Assembly (NCBI GenBank): GCA_030737835.1
Contig: JAUJYN010000024.1
Location: 1,387,974 to 1,451,973 of the forward strand
DNA: 64,000 bases
From: Acorus gramineus
Taxonomy: Eukaryota; Streptophyta; Magnoliopsida; Acorales; Acoraceae
Direction: 5' to 3'
Positions 46,761-58,228 of this stretch are shown piece after piece. How positions within the stretch are numbered: the stretch's first letter is position 1; every line of letters begins with the position of its first letter. The translations under genes were made by a program, and so were the position numbers. The notes under the pieces are model-generated. The model did not search any database. It worked only from the letters and a program-made list of their open reading frames with translations, and was not told where the DNA came from.

Positions 46761-48710
46761 ATTGAAGGTGTGTGAATGGATTGTCATTGTTAAATTTTTC
46801 CCAAATGAGAACATTAACAATTTTAATTACATATATTCATATATTAATTATAAATTTTGAATGCAAATATTAACAATTTCTTGGTTTGTTTCTTTTTTTA
46901 CACATTACAAATTTAAGCAACACATTTGAATTTGAATTTTTTATTTTTAAAAATTATTGATACAACCTCATCTCCCTAATAAATATTGAATTTTGAAATT
47001 TAAACATGACATTTGAATTTGAATTTTTTTAATGAATATTTCATTGGATTATTATTTTTGGCATATAATCTACACTCATAATATATTTTGCAATTATATA
47101 ATAAGATTACGTGAACATTGATATTTTTTGTTTTATTGTATTTTTTTTTTCATATTTTAATAATCAAGTCATATTTCAATGTAACCATTTAATTAAACAT
47201 GTTTTTTTTTTTTTATCTCTCGAGTGTTCTTTTATTTAATCTTGTATAAGATGTGTTTGAATGCCTTTTTTAATTTATGTGATTGAAATGAGATTTTGAT
47301 GATTTCATCTAATGTTGGGGTTGAGTTGGATCAAATCTTTTTATTTTCTGATATTGAAGGAAATACATGATTTATTAATATAAAGATCTGAATAAAAGCT
47401 TTTATTTTGGTTGTTGTTGGGGCTGTCGTGTTTAGGTTTCTATGTCATTGCCATAAAAATAAATAAATTCATTTGAAATTTTAATGTTATATGACTGCAT
47501 TTATTTTTCTTTCTTCATTATGTAGTGGTGAATGCACATATTAATTTATTCAATTTTAAAATCAAATAAATGTATATGTTGGAATAATAATTACTTGGTG
47601 TGATGAATATTATTTGGGTCTTGCTACATGGACCTCAAAATTTGAGCCCCATTGAGAAGCCCCAATAGATGTCATTAATTTATTGGTTCCAATAGATGAT
47701 TAAAGTAGTATTTTAGTTGTTATTTTTATATTGTTTATGTTGTGATGAAAGAGATAATTCCTTTTCCATTATATATATTCTTTTTATGAATAAAAGACTA
47801 TTCTAGTTGTAAGGATATATGTTCATTTAGGATGAACATTTTTAGAAAGTCAGATTGAACTTGGTCAAGTTGTTTGTTATTGAATTTTCATTTTTATAAA
47901 ACCTAATTTTTAAAAAATAATTTTTTTTATATTTGAGCATAATTACATCGAAACTAAAACCCTAATAAACTCATAGCAAAAATTTAATCACCTAAATAAA
48001 AATCCTACTCTTAAATATCTATTAGGCACAAAATTTTCTAATTTTAGTCCTTTATAGGAGAGCTCATTATGTAATTTTCAGATTTTCTTGCTTTGCCTGT
48101 AACAAAAAAAATGGATTGAAAACAAGATGTGAGGTATACAATTCACACCCTGCTTTTATTCATTTATAAAAAGTTATGAAAAGTTATGAAATAATAAATG
48201 AGGACATTAGATTAACTTTTATTCATTTATTTTTAGGTTGGATTTTTAACACACATGCATGTTATCATGCCTCATCAATTCACACCCTGCATTAATTATT
48301 ATATGCCTTTAATATTCTCATATAATCAATTGTGATTGCTGCTTACCAAGAGCTTGTGAGGATTTCCATGAATTTTAATTGCCTTTAAATGAGGGAATTA
48401 AATAAATGGATTGATCACTGATTGATTTTAATTACCGTTTAAATAAATGAATTCATCTACAGATTATTTTGAAAATTAAAAAAAAAAAGAAAATCAATTT
48501 TTTGAAAAGAAAAAACAACCCAATCTAACAAACTCACATGAAATGAAAAATCTAAAAATTCAAATTTTTTGATAATGAAAACCAACTCAAGTTGGCAATT
48601 CACTAAAATAAAACACAATTTATTTTTTTTTAAAATGACCTTCCAACTCCATAAATAAAAAGATGATTATAATAAAAAGATCAAAATATCTTTTAAAAAT
48701 TCATTAAAAA

Positions 48711-49065
48711 AGGAATTACTTGTTGATCTAGGAATATAAATTAAAATTAAATTAAATAAAAAAAATCAACAAGGACCCATAAAAACTATAAAATCCAAAC
48801 AATAGAAAAATACCCAATTCCAACAAATCCACATGAAAAAAATTAAAAAGTCAAAATTCTGAATGGAAAAAAAAACTATGTTAAAAAAGGATTTACTTAT
48901 TGATCTAGGAATATCAATTAAAATTAAATTAAATAAAAAAAAATCAACAAGGCCCCCATAAAAATTATAAAATCCAAACAATTGGAAAAATACCCAATTC
49001 GAACAAATCCACATGGAAAAAATTTAAAAACTCAAAATTCTAAATGGAAAAAAACACTATGTTAC
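48711..49065. repeat. tandem duplication, 177-bp period, inside the Helitron
   Basis: AGGAATTACTTGTTGATCTA at 48711 and AGGATTTACTTATTGATCTA at 48888 begin two copies. They share AAATCAACAAGG, TATAAAATCCAAACAAT and AAATACCCAATTC. No coding region. Confidence 0.85.
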
Positions 49066-49585
49066 GGCAATTCCACATAAATTAAACAAATTTTAAAAAA
49101 TTGAAAAAATATTTTATAATTCCTTACAAGAATAAGAAATTTGAAAAGAGAGAACCATGCAAAAGAAAATCCACATATAAAAAAAAGCTCAACACATGTT
49201 TAAATATCAGTAAAAAAATATTACTTTAGGTTTATAAACATCTATTAAACTTTAAAACTGAAAAATTGTCAAAAAGAGTTTGAATAAGACATCTCAAATC
49301 AACCAAATAACATGAAATCATCCCGTTTTTTTTAAACAACAAATAACCCAAAATATCGGCCTTTTAAATCTAAGAAAGAAAAAAAAATCAAAGACAATTA
49401 TATTGAAAAATCCAACAAATACATATATAGAAAAATTTAAAAAGTTAAAATTTTGAATTGAATTACTCCATTAAGGAAGTTTCACGAAAACTAAAAAAAT
49501 TGTAGAAAATTAATATCATGTATAAAATAAAAAAGAATTTTTATAATTGCCCAAAAAATTAAAAATCTAAAAAGAAACAACCATT

Positions 49586-50560
49586 GACCGAAAAACCTGC
49601 TTGATCCCAAAACAAATAATTATGACATTAATCGGAAATCCCTTAAGCACTATGTTGGTAAATTTATAGATTTTCTAAAGCCCTTATACCAAAAAAATAT
49701 AGGATAAAATGATATATCATTTCTTAATTAATCATTATTTCAAAAATATATGAAAGACATTTACAAAATATTCTATAACAAACCATAAAATCTATTTTTA
49801 TAGATTACAATTTTTTTTTTTTTTGCCAAAAAACAAAAAGACCTACTTAAGTGATGGAAAGAATGATTTCTAAATTTTAGGTTAGCTGTTGTTCATTACA
49901 GGGGTTTAAAAGTGAAATGTTTCATTGTTCGAACTGGCCAGCTCTGGTTTTTGAAAATTGGTTAATGACATATGAAAGCAATGTGTGTTTTCTTTTTGTT
50001 AGGTCATATTACTTTGATTTTATTCTATGGATCTTAGCAACATAAAAAAAACTGTTGGGGATTGGATCAAGTTTGATGGTTTTTTTTAAGGCATCCAATG
50101 CAGGAATCTCTGCCACAATTACTAATTATGAATGACTACATCAATCATAAATCAATTCATTAGCCATGTCAAAACTCATTCCAACAATGGCAAAATGAAC
50201 AATAATTGATACCTGGATGTATGAAACCCATGACTATTTTTTTCAACAAAAATAAATCTGGAGCATATAATCTATAGATGTAGAGAACCCACAAACCTTG
50301 CATAGTGTTTTCAGCGACGTCTCCTCCGCCTTGTAGTGCCTCTCCTTCGCCGCTATGGCTGCCGAATCCATCACCTCGATTTCTTCACTTCATCCTCTTT
50401 AATCAATAGAGACTAAAAACAGAAACCCGATAAAAAAGATAAGTTTTTCTGTGAAACCCAATTGAAAAGGTCAAATATTGTGTGAAACCATTGAAAAATT
50501 TTCGTGTACTCAATGGATTTGGTGTCTCCGTCGAAGATGTTGAAGATCTTTTGAGGCTCG
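49586..50560. repeat. module shared with the second Helitron (partner 60851-62290)
   Basis: The segment aligns colinearly with 60851-62290: GATCCCAAAACAAATAATTA, TTAGGTCATATTACTTTGAT, GCATCCAATGCAGGAATCTC and GTTTGGTGTCTCCGTCGAA... in order. The partner copy has an extra MITE. Similarity is high by eye. Both copies lie in minus-strand Helitrons. Confidence 0.8.
50297..50371 (-). pseudogene. possible captured first exon of a host gene
   Basis: The minus strand has ATGGATTCGGCAGCC with the start at 50371. It opens a 25-codon frame (MDSAAIAAKERHYKAEE and on to LCK) that ends at AAG|GTTTGTG, a good 5' splice site. The stretch is GC-rich compared with the AT-rich DNA around it. The paired copy at 61.6 kb has the same start (ATGGATTCGGCGGCC) but carries an insertion and a stop. 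It looks like the first exon and part of the intron of a host gene picked up by the Helitron family. I do not recognise the gene. Confidence 0.5.
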
Positions 50561-50711
50561 TTGAGGATGCAGATGCACAAAGAGAAGCGGAGAGGGAGAG
50601 GAAGACGGTGAGAGTTTGAGGGATGGGAAGAGAAAGAAATAGTGGCAATTGTTAGAGCATTTGATGAGAGAGGGGTAGAAGGCAAACTCATCATTAAATT
50701 GCATTAAACTG

Positions 50712-50826
50712 GCAATTAAATGAGAGATAAAAGAAGAAGAAATGTAGGAGTTGGAACGGCTTACAGGGGGCAATTAAATGAGAGATAAAAGAAGAAGAAA
50801 TGTAGGAGTTGGAACGGCTTACAGGG
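50712..50826. repeat. recent 58-bp tandem duplication
   Basis: The unit starting GCAATTAAATGAGAGATAAA and ending GGCTTACAGGG occurs twice with no difference apart from the G count at the junction. A G14 run follows at 50864-50877. Confidence 0.9.
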
Positions 50827-51849
50827 TAAATTAAATTTGTGAAACAATTTCATTTGGGATTTTGGGGGGGGGGGGGGTGGCAGCTGTAGATATAGATTCA
50901 AGTCATATTTTTTCTTAACCATTTACTTAAACCTCAATGTTTAATATGTAAATCTTATTTTTTAATTCAAAATTAAATCTAAATTAAATATATTCTTTTC
51001 GTGTGTCCTATTGTCATATTTTTGGTCATTTATTTTAGTAGCAAATAAATGGTATGAATTGTGATTGAAAAATATTTTGGGATTCTATGCAAATTAATGA
51101 CATTGAACACTAAATGCTTAATAATTTTTAATAAATTATAGTAACAAAAATTTAAATGTAAATCAAATTGAACACTAATGCCTTGCATTGTGAGGTTTCA
51201 AAATGTGAATAGGAGCGCCATGCATCATACGTGTTAAAAACAAAATATGATAAAATTGAACACCAACCCCATGCATTTAGTATTTATTGCATTGTTTGTA
51301 AGGTTTTAAAATGTGAATAGGAGCCTTATGTATCATCGTGTTAAAAAAATTTGAATAGGATATGTAAGGTTAAAATATATAAGATTTATTTAATATTTAA
51401 ATAGTCCATGCATCATATATTGCAATAAATGTTAATAAAAAGACGAATAAGAATTATATTTGAATATCCTTGTATTTTATAAGCATCCCCTTATCATGAT
51501 AATATTATGATATATAATTTAAAGTATAAGTTAATTATATATTGAATATCCTTTCATTTTATAATAATGAATTATATTTTAAATATCATTTCATTTTATA
51601 AGCATCCTCTTATCCTAATAATACCATGATATTTGATTTTAACTATAAGTTAATAAATATATTATGTGATGAAACGTATGTATTGAAACAAATTATCAAT
51701 TTGATTAAAATGATGTGAATGGATTTCCATGGGATTGAATAGAATTGTAGGGGTCAAATGGTCAAATGGTTGTGATTAAAGTGGTGTGAATGGATTGTAA
51801 TGGGATTGAATGGATTGCTATGGGTAAAATGGTCAAATGGCAGATTTTT

Positions 51850-51884
51850 GGGTTAAGAGACTTTTATATAGTAATATAGATAGA
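51850..51884 (-). other. Helitron 5' terminus
   Basis: The element strand starts TCTATCTATATTACTATATA and continues AAAGTCTCTTAACC, the TC...ACTATATAAAAG form common at plant Helitron 5' ends. The base before it is A. Confidence 0.8.
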
Positions 51885-52050
51885 TTGTAGGATAGTTTTT
51901 GATATACTATGTTTTTAACCAAGATTAATCAAATATAATATTTACATAATATTTATCGTCTATTAATGAAAACTTAACTCAAAAGATTATATTTTTAAGA
52001 GGTTTTATGGATTTAACGATAAATCAGAGGGTTACCTTAGAGCTTGGACA
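51885..52050. repeat. right half of the repeat split by the Helitron
   Basis: Continues the alignment with the 9.7-10.4 kb repeat where the left half stops. TTTTTGATATACTATG, CCAAGATTAATC and TCTATTAATGAAAACTTAAC match 10200-10275 in order. Confidence 0.75.
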
Positions 52051-52300
52051 GTTAAAAAAAAAAAGAAAAAAATAAAAAAACATTTTGTATATGAATATAC
52101 TGTAAAATGGACTGAGCCTGAAGGTCGTTGTGAACTTGTGTGCCGCAAGGTCGGTTGCCGCACCACAGGTCCCCATCAGGAAATACACCTGTTGCACTCA
52201 CTCTGTCCACAACCAAAGGCAACACAGTATCTTTCACTTCATCATCACATCACAGTCTCTGCTCTCTCTCTCTCTCTCGGTCTGCACCACTTCTTGGAAA
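52051..52300 (+). promoter_or_regulatory. PIMT promoter and 5' leader
   Basis: About 250 bp between the old repeat and the start codon. A CT microsatellite (CTCTCTCTCTCTCTC) at about 52264-52279 lies just before the ATG at 52301, typical of a plant leader. The Helitron 5' end is 417 bp upstream of the ATG, so the promoter probably reaches into repeat DNA. No certain TATA box. Confidence 0.4.
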
Positions 52301-55300
52301 TGGAGGTACCTCCCTCATCATGAAATCAGTGTTTTTGTTTTGTTGGCGATGTTGGGTTCTTTGATTTGGTTTTGGTTGGTTCATGGATTTATTTGTTTGA
52401 TCATAAGATTCTGATGTTTTTTTTTTTATAGTCCCTCTTTGATAGTATTGTATTGTTGTAAGAAACCTGGTGATCCATATTAGGATTTCATCTTTGATTA
52501 GTTGTATAGTCTTTTAATGGAAGTGAAGTTGTTTTATAGGACTTCAATTAGATCAGCTTCTACTCAGAGTGCCCCTTTAAAATTATATAATGTTCTAATT
52601 TCTGCATCATCTTGAAATATGTGAAAATCTCCATGCATACATTTATTATTGTTACATATGGTTTATTGATATCTGGTTCTTAGACTAATTTTCGAAAATT
52701 TTGTAATTCATCTTGTTGAAAAAAAGTAGTGATTGATCGAGTTGGATGGCAGTGAACTGTACCACTGCTATAGGAACACGCTTAATTGTCTCCTGGTATT
52801 TCTAGAAGAGTTCATGAAATCATTGTTGTCATATCAAAAGACAAATAAGGGTTCTCACAATCTGTCACTGGCTGTTTTTATTCTGTGTGTGTGTACCCAC
52901 AGTACATGATTTTGGTTTGTGGGTTCACTGATGCTCTTGTAGATGTTCTCTATAGTCTTTGAGGATGGAGTGTGCTCTGAATTCCTGTTGAATGTTTTCA
53001 ATGTTACATGGAATCTGGGAATATTACTCCACTGAGCTTGATATAATATTATAAAAAAAAAAATTCATCTCATAGTCAGTGATTCATATGGTTGTCAGAA
53101 CAAAAAAAATCTTTTCTGTATGAGCTGAATTGTAAACTCATTCTCGTATACTGCATGTATATCCATGATCCAACTTATCATCTTCATTTAATTCCAAGTC
53201 CATCAATTACATGTTTCATAATTGCTTACCTTTCTGTCGAGAACAGTATGAATGACAGCCACGCCTTTTCTTCAACTCGCCAACCACTGGATGTTCCTAC
53301 TAAGTGATGTAGAATCATTCATTATTTCCCTTTCCGCACTATTCTGTGGACGTAATTCATAGATCTTTTACATTAGTTTTACCTAATTCTTTATTTGTTT
53401 CCATGTAATTTGACTCTAGTTTGGCTAGCTTTTAAATACTCCAAGAAAATGCTTCGCATCTTCAGTTTTTGCTTTATGCTCAGCCTTGTCAAATACTTTC
53501 CTGTAATTCATATGAAGCAAATGATATAATCTTAATTGTATTTTTTTAATCCTACCTTCTTCTGATGCAAAGAGATCAGGGTTGTTTATCTTTTCCTCTT
53601 TTTTTAACTTGCGATTGGGGTATTCATATAAGTAAATGGCATCCCTCAAACGAAGTTAAGGTGAGGGATCTTCTATTACAAAGGATAAAAGGAAAGACAA
53701 TGCAATACCCAACTAACTAGAATACTTACCACCCTCTCCAATTGTTCTCCATGATAGTACACACAGACTCTTCGCCAAGTTGCATCATAACCCAAGTCCA
53801 AAGTGATACCATAATAGCCACTGTTATGTTTTTCTCATAGATGTGTTCCTTTTTTAATATGAACTCTTTCTGTGCAATCCAAGTGATCAGGGTTGTTCAT
53901 CTACTCATAGTGAATTTCGAAAACAACTGGAGGACTTTCCTTTCTTCACCCGTTATAGCTCTTTTGCATATCTCGAGATGTTCTCTCTAATTTCTTACTT
54001 ACCTCCAAGAGTGAAGGTGGTGCGTTGCAGGTGATATCACAAGTTCAAGTTGACAAAACATGTGAAGGTTCTCCAACCTATGTCCTTATCTTCTCCAAAA
54101 GAAACTGTTTGAAAGAAGAAGAAAAAATTTCATTCATGTGTGTCTATCTCACTTTCTCATGTCATGTTGTAAGTTCTTCATATGGTTACTGCCTTAAATC
54201 CATCTAGTAGACCCATGCATGTATTTTGACTTGAATATCAGGTCATTAATGTGTCTCTTTGTCATCAAGATGAAAGAACATGAAATGGTCTCAATTCTTT
54301 GAACTTCAATAATTTAAGATTTTGATCCACAAGAAGGCATCCCTAACTGATGCTTATCTAGGTACAATTATTGGGCTAGGTCACAACACATTCGTGTTGG
54401 GCAAAGTTGCGTTGTTGGATTTTCTTCTCTTAAAAAAACCAAGAGTTATGGGAGGGAGAAGCATCGGAAGACTCCTTAGGTTTCTCGTCTTATCAACCTT
54501 TTGTTGGTAATATGTGGATCCTTTGTAGATATTTTTGGACTATTGCATCCTGTTTTCCTTCATCCCCACTTTTTTCTGGGTCTTCTTCCAGGAATTGTCT
54601 CTCTTTTAAGGAACAAGTAAAGAAGTTGGAGCTTCCCTCTTGTGATGCCCATCCTTTTAAGGGAAACAGCTACACTTCCCAGGTTTACTGGTTACTGTGA
54701 ATTTTTTGGCATGAAGCTTTATAGATTAGTTTTTGTCATTATTGATCAAATTAAAATATATTGTTTGTGTTATTTCAGATGAAATTTGTGTGTACCTACA
54801 ATTTTGAATATTGACAAGTGAGGATTTGAATATTATTTTCCACCTCATTTTGTTTTATTTATAAAGGAAAACTTGGTTTGGGCATTTTACTGAATTTGAA
54901 TTATGATGGAGTAGTATAAACGTGTTTGGGCAGCTTAGAAACATATTTGTTTCTCTTTTAAATTAGAATTAAAGTGATCAATTATAGACTGAAATAAACT
55001 GTGAAATGAATAAGTGTTAACTTGTTTAATGACATTACAATTATCTTCTTCCATACATCTACCTAAACCATTTATCTACATGTTGATTAAACTCATCATG
55101 GTGGCTTGGGCTCAGGGTGATAATCTTGCATGTGTTCTATCTGGGAATAGGGATTAAGTGGCAGAGCATTGTTTGTACATGCAGTATAGCAAGGTATTTT
55201 GGTATATGCTGAGGGATGTTCTTGGGGAAAATATAGACTACTTTTATCCATTGCATGCTGGACTGCTTCAGAAATAAGAGGAAAAAAAGGGGATAGAAGC

Positions 55301-58228
55301 AAAAGAAATAAACAAGAAATGAGAAGACTTCAGTGGCAAGGAGTGCTACATTCGAATCACATTGGCGAGTTTGATTTGCTTTTTAAGATATTGGAAACAT
55401 ATACATAGAGTTGAGAAGATCTCGCTAATGGATTGCTCAACTGCTTGGGTGAGGAGACTTCTTATGTTCTCTCTTCTTCAAAAGAAAAGAAAGAATTTAA
55501 TTTACACCCTCCATTTTCTGTTGGATACTTGAAGTACATCTCATTGAAGTCTTAAAGTGAATTTGGCTTTGTCATCATGGAAATTCCTATTGATCTTAAT
55601 TGTTTCTTACCAAAATAAAATTATTGAATTGTGTGTTGTGGTACAGAAGTGCTGTTTAAAATTATTTCTGAAGCATTATATTTTTTTTTTTCCCTGTAAT
55701 TTTTTTTTCCATGTGATTTCGTTTTCCTTTTCCCAGAATGTTACTTTCCATTTTTAGTTTACACTGAAGAATGAAACATCTGTAATTTGTCTTTTATCTT
55801 CATAGCAGTTCTGGACCAGAGGAGGAATTGATAATAATAAAGCACTCGTGGAGCATTTGCAGCGCTATGGTGTTATCAAGTCAAGAAAGGTAGCTGAGGT
55901 GATGGAGAAGATTGATAGGGGATTATTTGTACCTGAAGTGAATCCAGCGTATGTTGATACCCCCATGCCAATAGGTTTTAATGCTACCATATCAGCCCCA
56001 CATATGCACGGAACATGTTTAGAGCTGTTGGAGGAGCATTTGAAGCCAGAGATGCATGCATTAGACGTCGGTTCAGGTTATTCAAATGATTTTAGTTTTT
56101 TTTTTTTTTTTAATTTTTTTTCCATGCTTCATATATCGTAATTTATGGTTGGGGTGTCATTGTGAATGGTATATGTTGAATTAAATTTTGCAAGTCCCTG
56201 GCTCTTTCTGCTGTATTCAACAACTAATGCAAAGATCTTTTGAAGGAGAAACAACCATTGACTAATAAGAAATAATGGCCAAATTTGGAGTTCTATAAAC
56301 ACATTACAATGTTACACTGATACATATTATCTATTGGTCTATCAAAGTTCTTGGTTGTCCTCTGCTAGCCTATCCAAAAGTTGAGCAAGAAAGTTCTTTG
56401 ATGTTGATTATTGTCCTCTCACATTTGTAGGCACTGGATATCTGACGGCGTGCTTTGCCATGATGGTGGGACCACAAGGTCGTGCTGTGGGTGTAGAACA
56501 TATTCCGGAGCTGGTTGCTTCTTCCATTGACAATCTTAAGAAGAGCACAGCTGCACCTTTACTGAAGGAGGGTTCACTTTCTGTGCATGTTGCAGGTATG
56601 TCCTGATATATACCTCACTTCTGTATTTTCTCAATATCCTGATTTGGCTCAATACTAGGTAGAATTTCATGATTCATTGAGTGTTTAATGTTAATAGAAT
56701 TCTCATCATAGAAGGAGGGAATATGATAACTGAAATAGATTTGGGTTTGATCCTGCATTTTATATATGTTTCTGGTACTTTAACTTAAAGCACCTTGTTC
56801 TCGACTGTGGAATTTCTTCTTGGGGCTTGTGATGGATTTTCTATCAAGGAGAAGGGCAGTCCTTTGTCAAATAATATTGATTAGTTATAGAGAGCAATCA
56901 ATTTTAGCACTTTTCTCTGAGGGTTGTTGTCCCGCTGATGATCTGATTCCAAGTAGACTGTCATAGGTTGTGTAAAAATATTGTCATATCTAGGCTTTAC
57001 ATTTGCTTCATTGAGTCCATTTTAAATTTTGTGTCAATCTGCTATCACCATCCATTATGTTCTTGATTCCTCTTGACAAATAGTTGGCTTATTTTTCAAT
57101 CTTGCTTTTTGGTTAATGAGCTAACTTGATGAATGCAAACCCTGTATTAAAGTTCCCTTATGACCTCCTCACCCAGACTTCTCAAGTTTGAATTAGAAAA
57201 GTTACTCCCTGATTGTATGGGTTGTCTTCTCCCCATATTGTCATGACGAAGGATTTCATGCAGGGCCTCTCTCCAATTTTTTTTTTCTCCCAAGGAATTT
57301 GACACCAAGTTGGCATGCATTAACCTACTCATTTTATAGAACCTCTTCAAATTCTTCAAACTTATGCCCACAGCAGACCCCCAATGAATGGGACGAAGGC
57401 ATGATTTTTTTGTTTATTTCCCATGTCAAGTAGATGTTTGAGTCTTTGACTAACCTTCAGTGTGAGTATTGAGGTGTTTAATGCGGCAAGGTGGCCTCCC
57501 TGTGGTCTAAGTGGGTGGTCTATGAACAAATTCTTTATTTCTCTTTTTGGTGACGAGAAGCCCAACGTTGGGAAAACCTTGGATGCACAAAATCACCCAC
57601 AAACTCAGTGCATCACATAAGTCCATAAGGAATTGAATTCGACCTGTGTGGGTTTGATCAAAAACTATAGTACATCGCATAAATTTTATGATATTCTTGG
57701 AAGAATTAGCATCACAAATATTGTTATGGACAATATACTTCAAATTTTGAAATGCATCAATGACTATCAAATCATACATACATACAAACTCGACCTTGTC
57801 GGGGGTTAAAGGCGACTCGTCAATGATTGATCAAATCATACATACATCAACGACATGTGCACATAGATACGCTTGCTCAGTGTGCCTCAGCTCTCAATGG
57901 AAAATGCCGTGAAATACATAGAAAAAAAATTTAAAATTTGCACTGAATAATTGAAAACTGGTTTATTGATGTTGCAGATGGCAGGCAGGGTTGGCCGGAA
58001 CTTGCACCCTATGACGCCATCCATGTTGGCGCTGCAGCCCCGCAGATTCCACAGCCACTGATTGAGCAGCTGAAGCCCGGGGGAAGGATGGTGATCCCGG
58101 TTGGGAACATCTTCCAGGATCTGCAGGTGGTCGACAAGAAGGCTGATGGATCCATCAGCGTGCGAAGTGAGACATCCGTCCGCTACGTTCCCCTGACAAG
58201 CCGAGCAAGCCAGTTACACGACTACTGA
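52301..58228 (+). CDS. PIMT: protein-L-isoaspartate O-methyltransferase
   Basis: Repairs age-damaged proteins by methylating L-isoaspartyl residues with S-adenosylmethionine; in plants it is linked to seed longevity. Exons 52301-52306, 55806-56076, 56431-56595 and 57978-58228 give 693 nt, 230 residues, the usual length. The first coding exon is only ATGGAG. The donor is GAG|GTACCT, and the acceptor ATAG|CAGTTCTGG gives the typical MxQFW start. Motifs: FVPEVNPAYVDTPMPIG, NATISAPHMHG, SAM-binding LDVGSGTGYL (88-97), GVEHIPELV, DGRQGWPELAPYDAIHVGAA, QLKPGGRMVIPVG, and the C-terminal RYVPLTSR. All introns are GT-AG. Intron 1 is 3.5 kb and holds degenerate coding-like sequence. The gene lies between two Helitron ends. 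The tiny first exon is inferred from homology and splice sites, so transcript data would be decisive. Confidence 0.93.
53420..53880 (-). pseudogene. antisense gene-like remnant in PIMT intron 1
   Basis: On the minus strand 53860-53750 reads GYYGITLDLGYDATWRRVCV and then YYHGEQLERV, ending at GTG|GTAAGTAT, a near-consensus donor. From 53640 it continues RDAIYLYEYPNRKLKKEEKI and then NNPDLFASEEG, followed by a 73-nt GTAGGA...TACAG segment that could be an intron. A stop precedes the first part. This looks like a piece of a spliced gene or an old transposon protein. I do not recognise the family. Confidence 0.35.

Larger units (their letters stand above)
32700..51884 (-). mobile_element. 19.2-kb non-autonomous Helitron
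   Basis: On the minus strand the element begins TCTATCTATATTACTATATA (5' end at 51884) and ends ...ACGCTACAACTAG at 32700. It lies between host A and T and makes no target duplication, all as in plant Helitrons. A 7-bp-stem hairpin precedes the CTAG. The DNA on both sides is one older repeat cut in two at these exact points, which fixes the borders. No RepHel replication/helicase protein is encoded, so it needs help from another copy. The interior is AT-rich and holds direct, tandem and inverted duplications, a second 5'-like end at 45.7 kb, a 3.2-kb solo LTR and an exon-like segment at 50.3 kb. Confidence 0.85.

Noticed and set aside
32385-52300. A RepHel or other replication gene inside the Helitron
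   Set aside because: No frame longer than about 110 codons exists outside the GC-rich LTR, and none shows helicase or HUH motifs.
54025-54700. Open frames of about 60 codons in PIMT intron 1 (plus strand)
   Set aside because: Short, no recognisable domain, and no consistent splice structure.
57147-57780. Adjacent minus-strand frames in PIMT intron 3
   Set aside because: They look faintly like a decayed coding sequence, but stops and frame changes are frequent and no family could be recognised.
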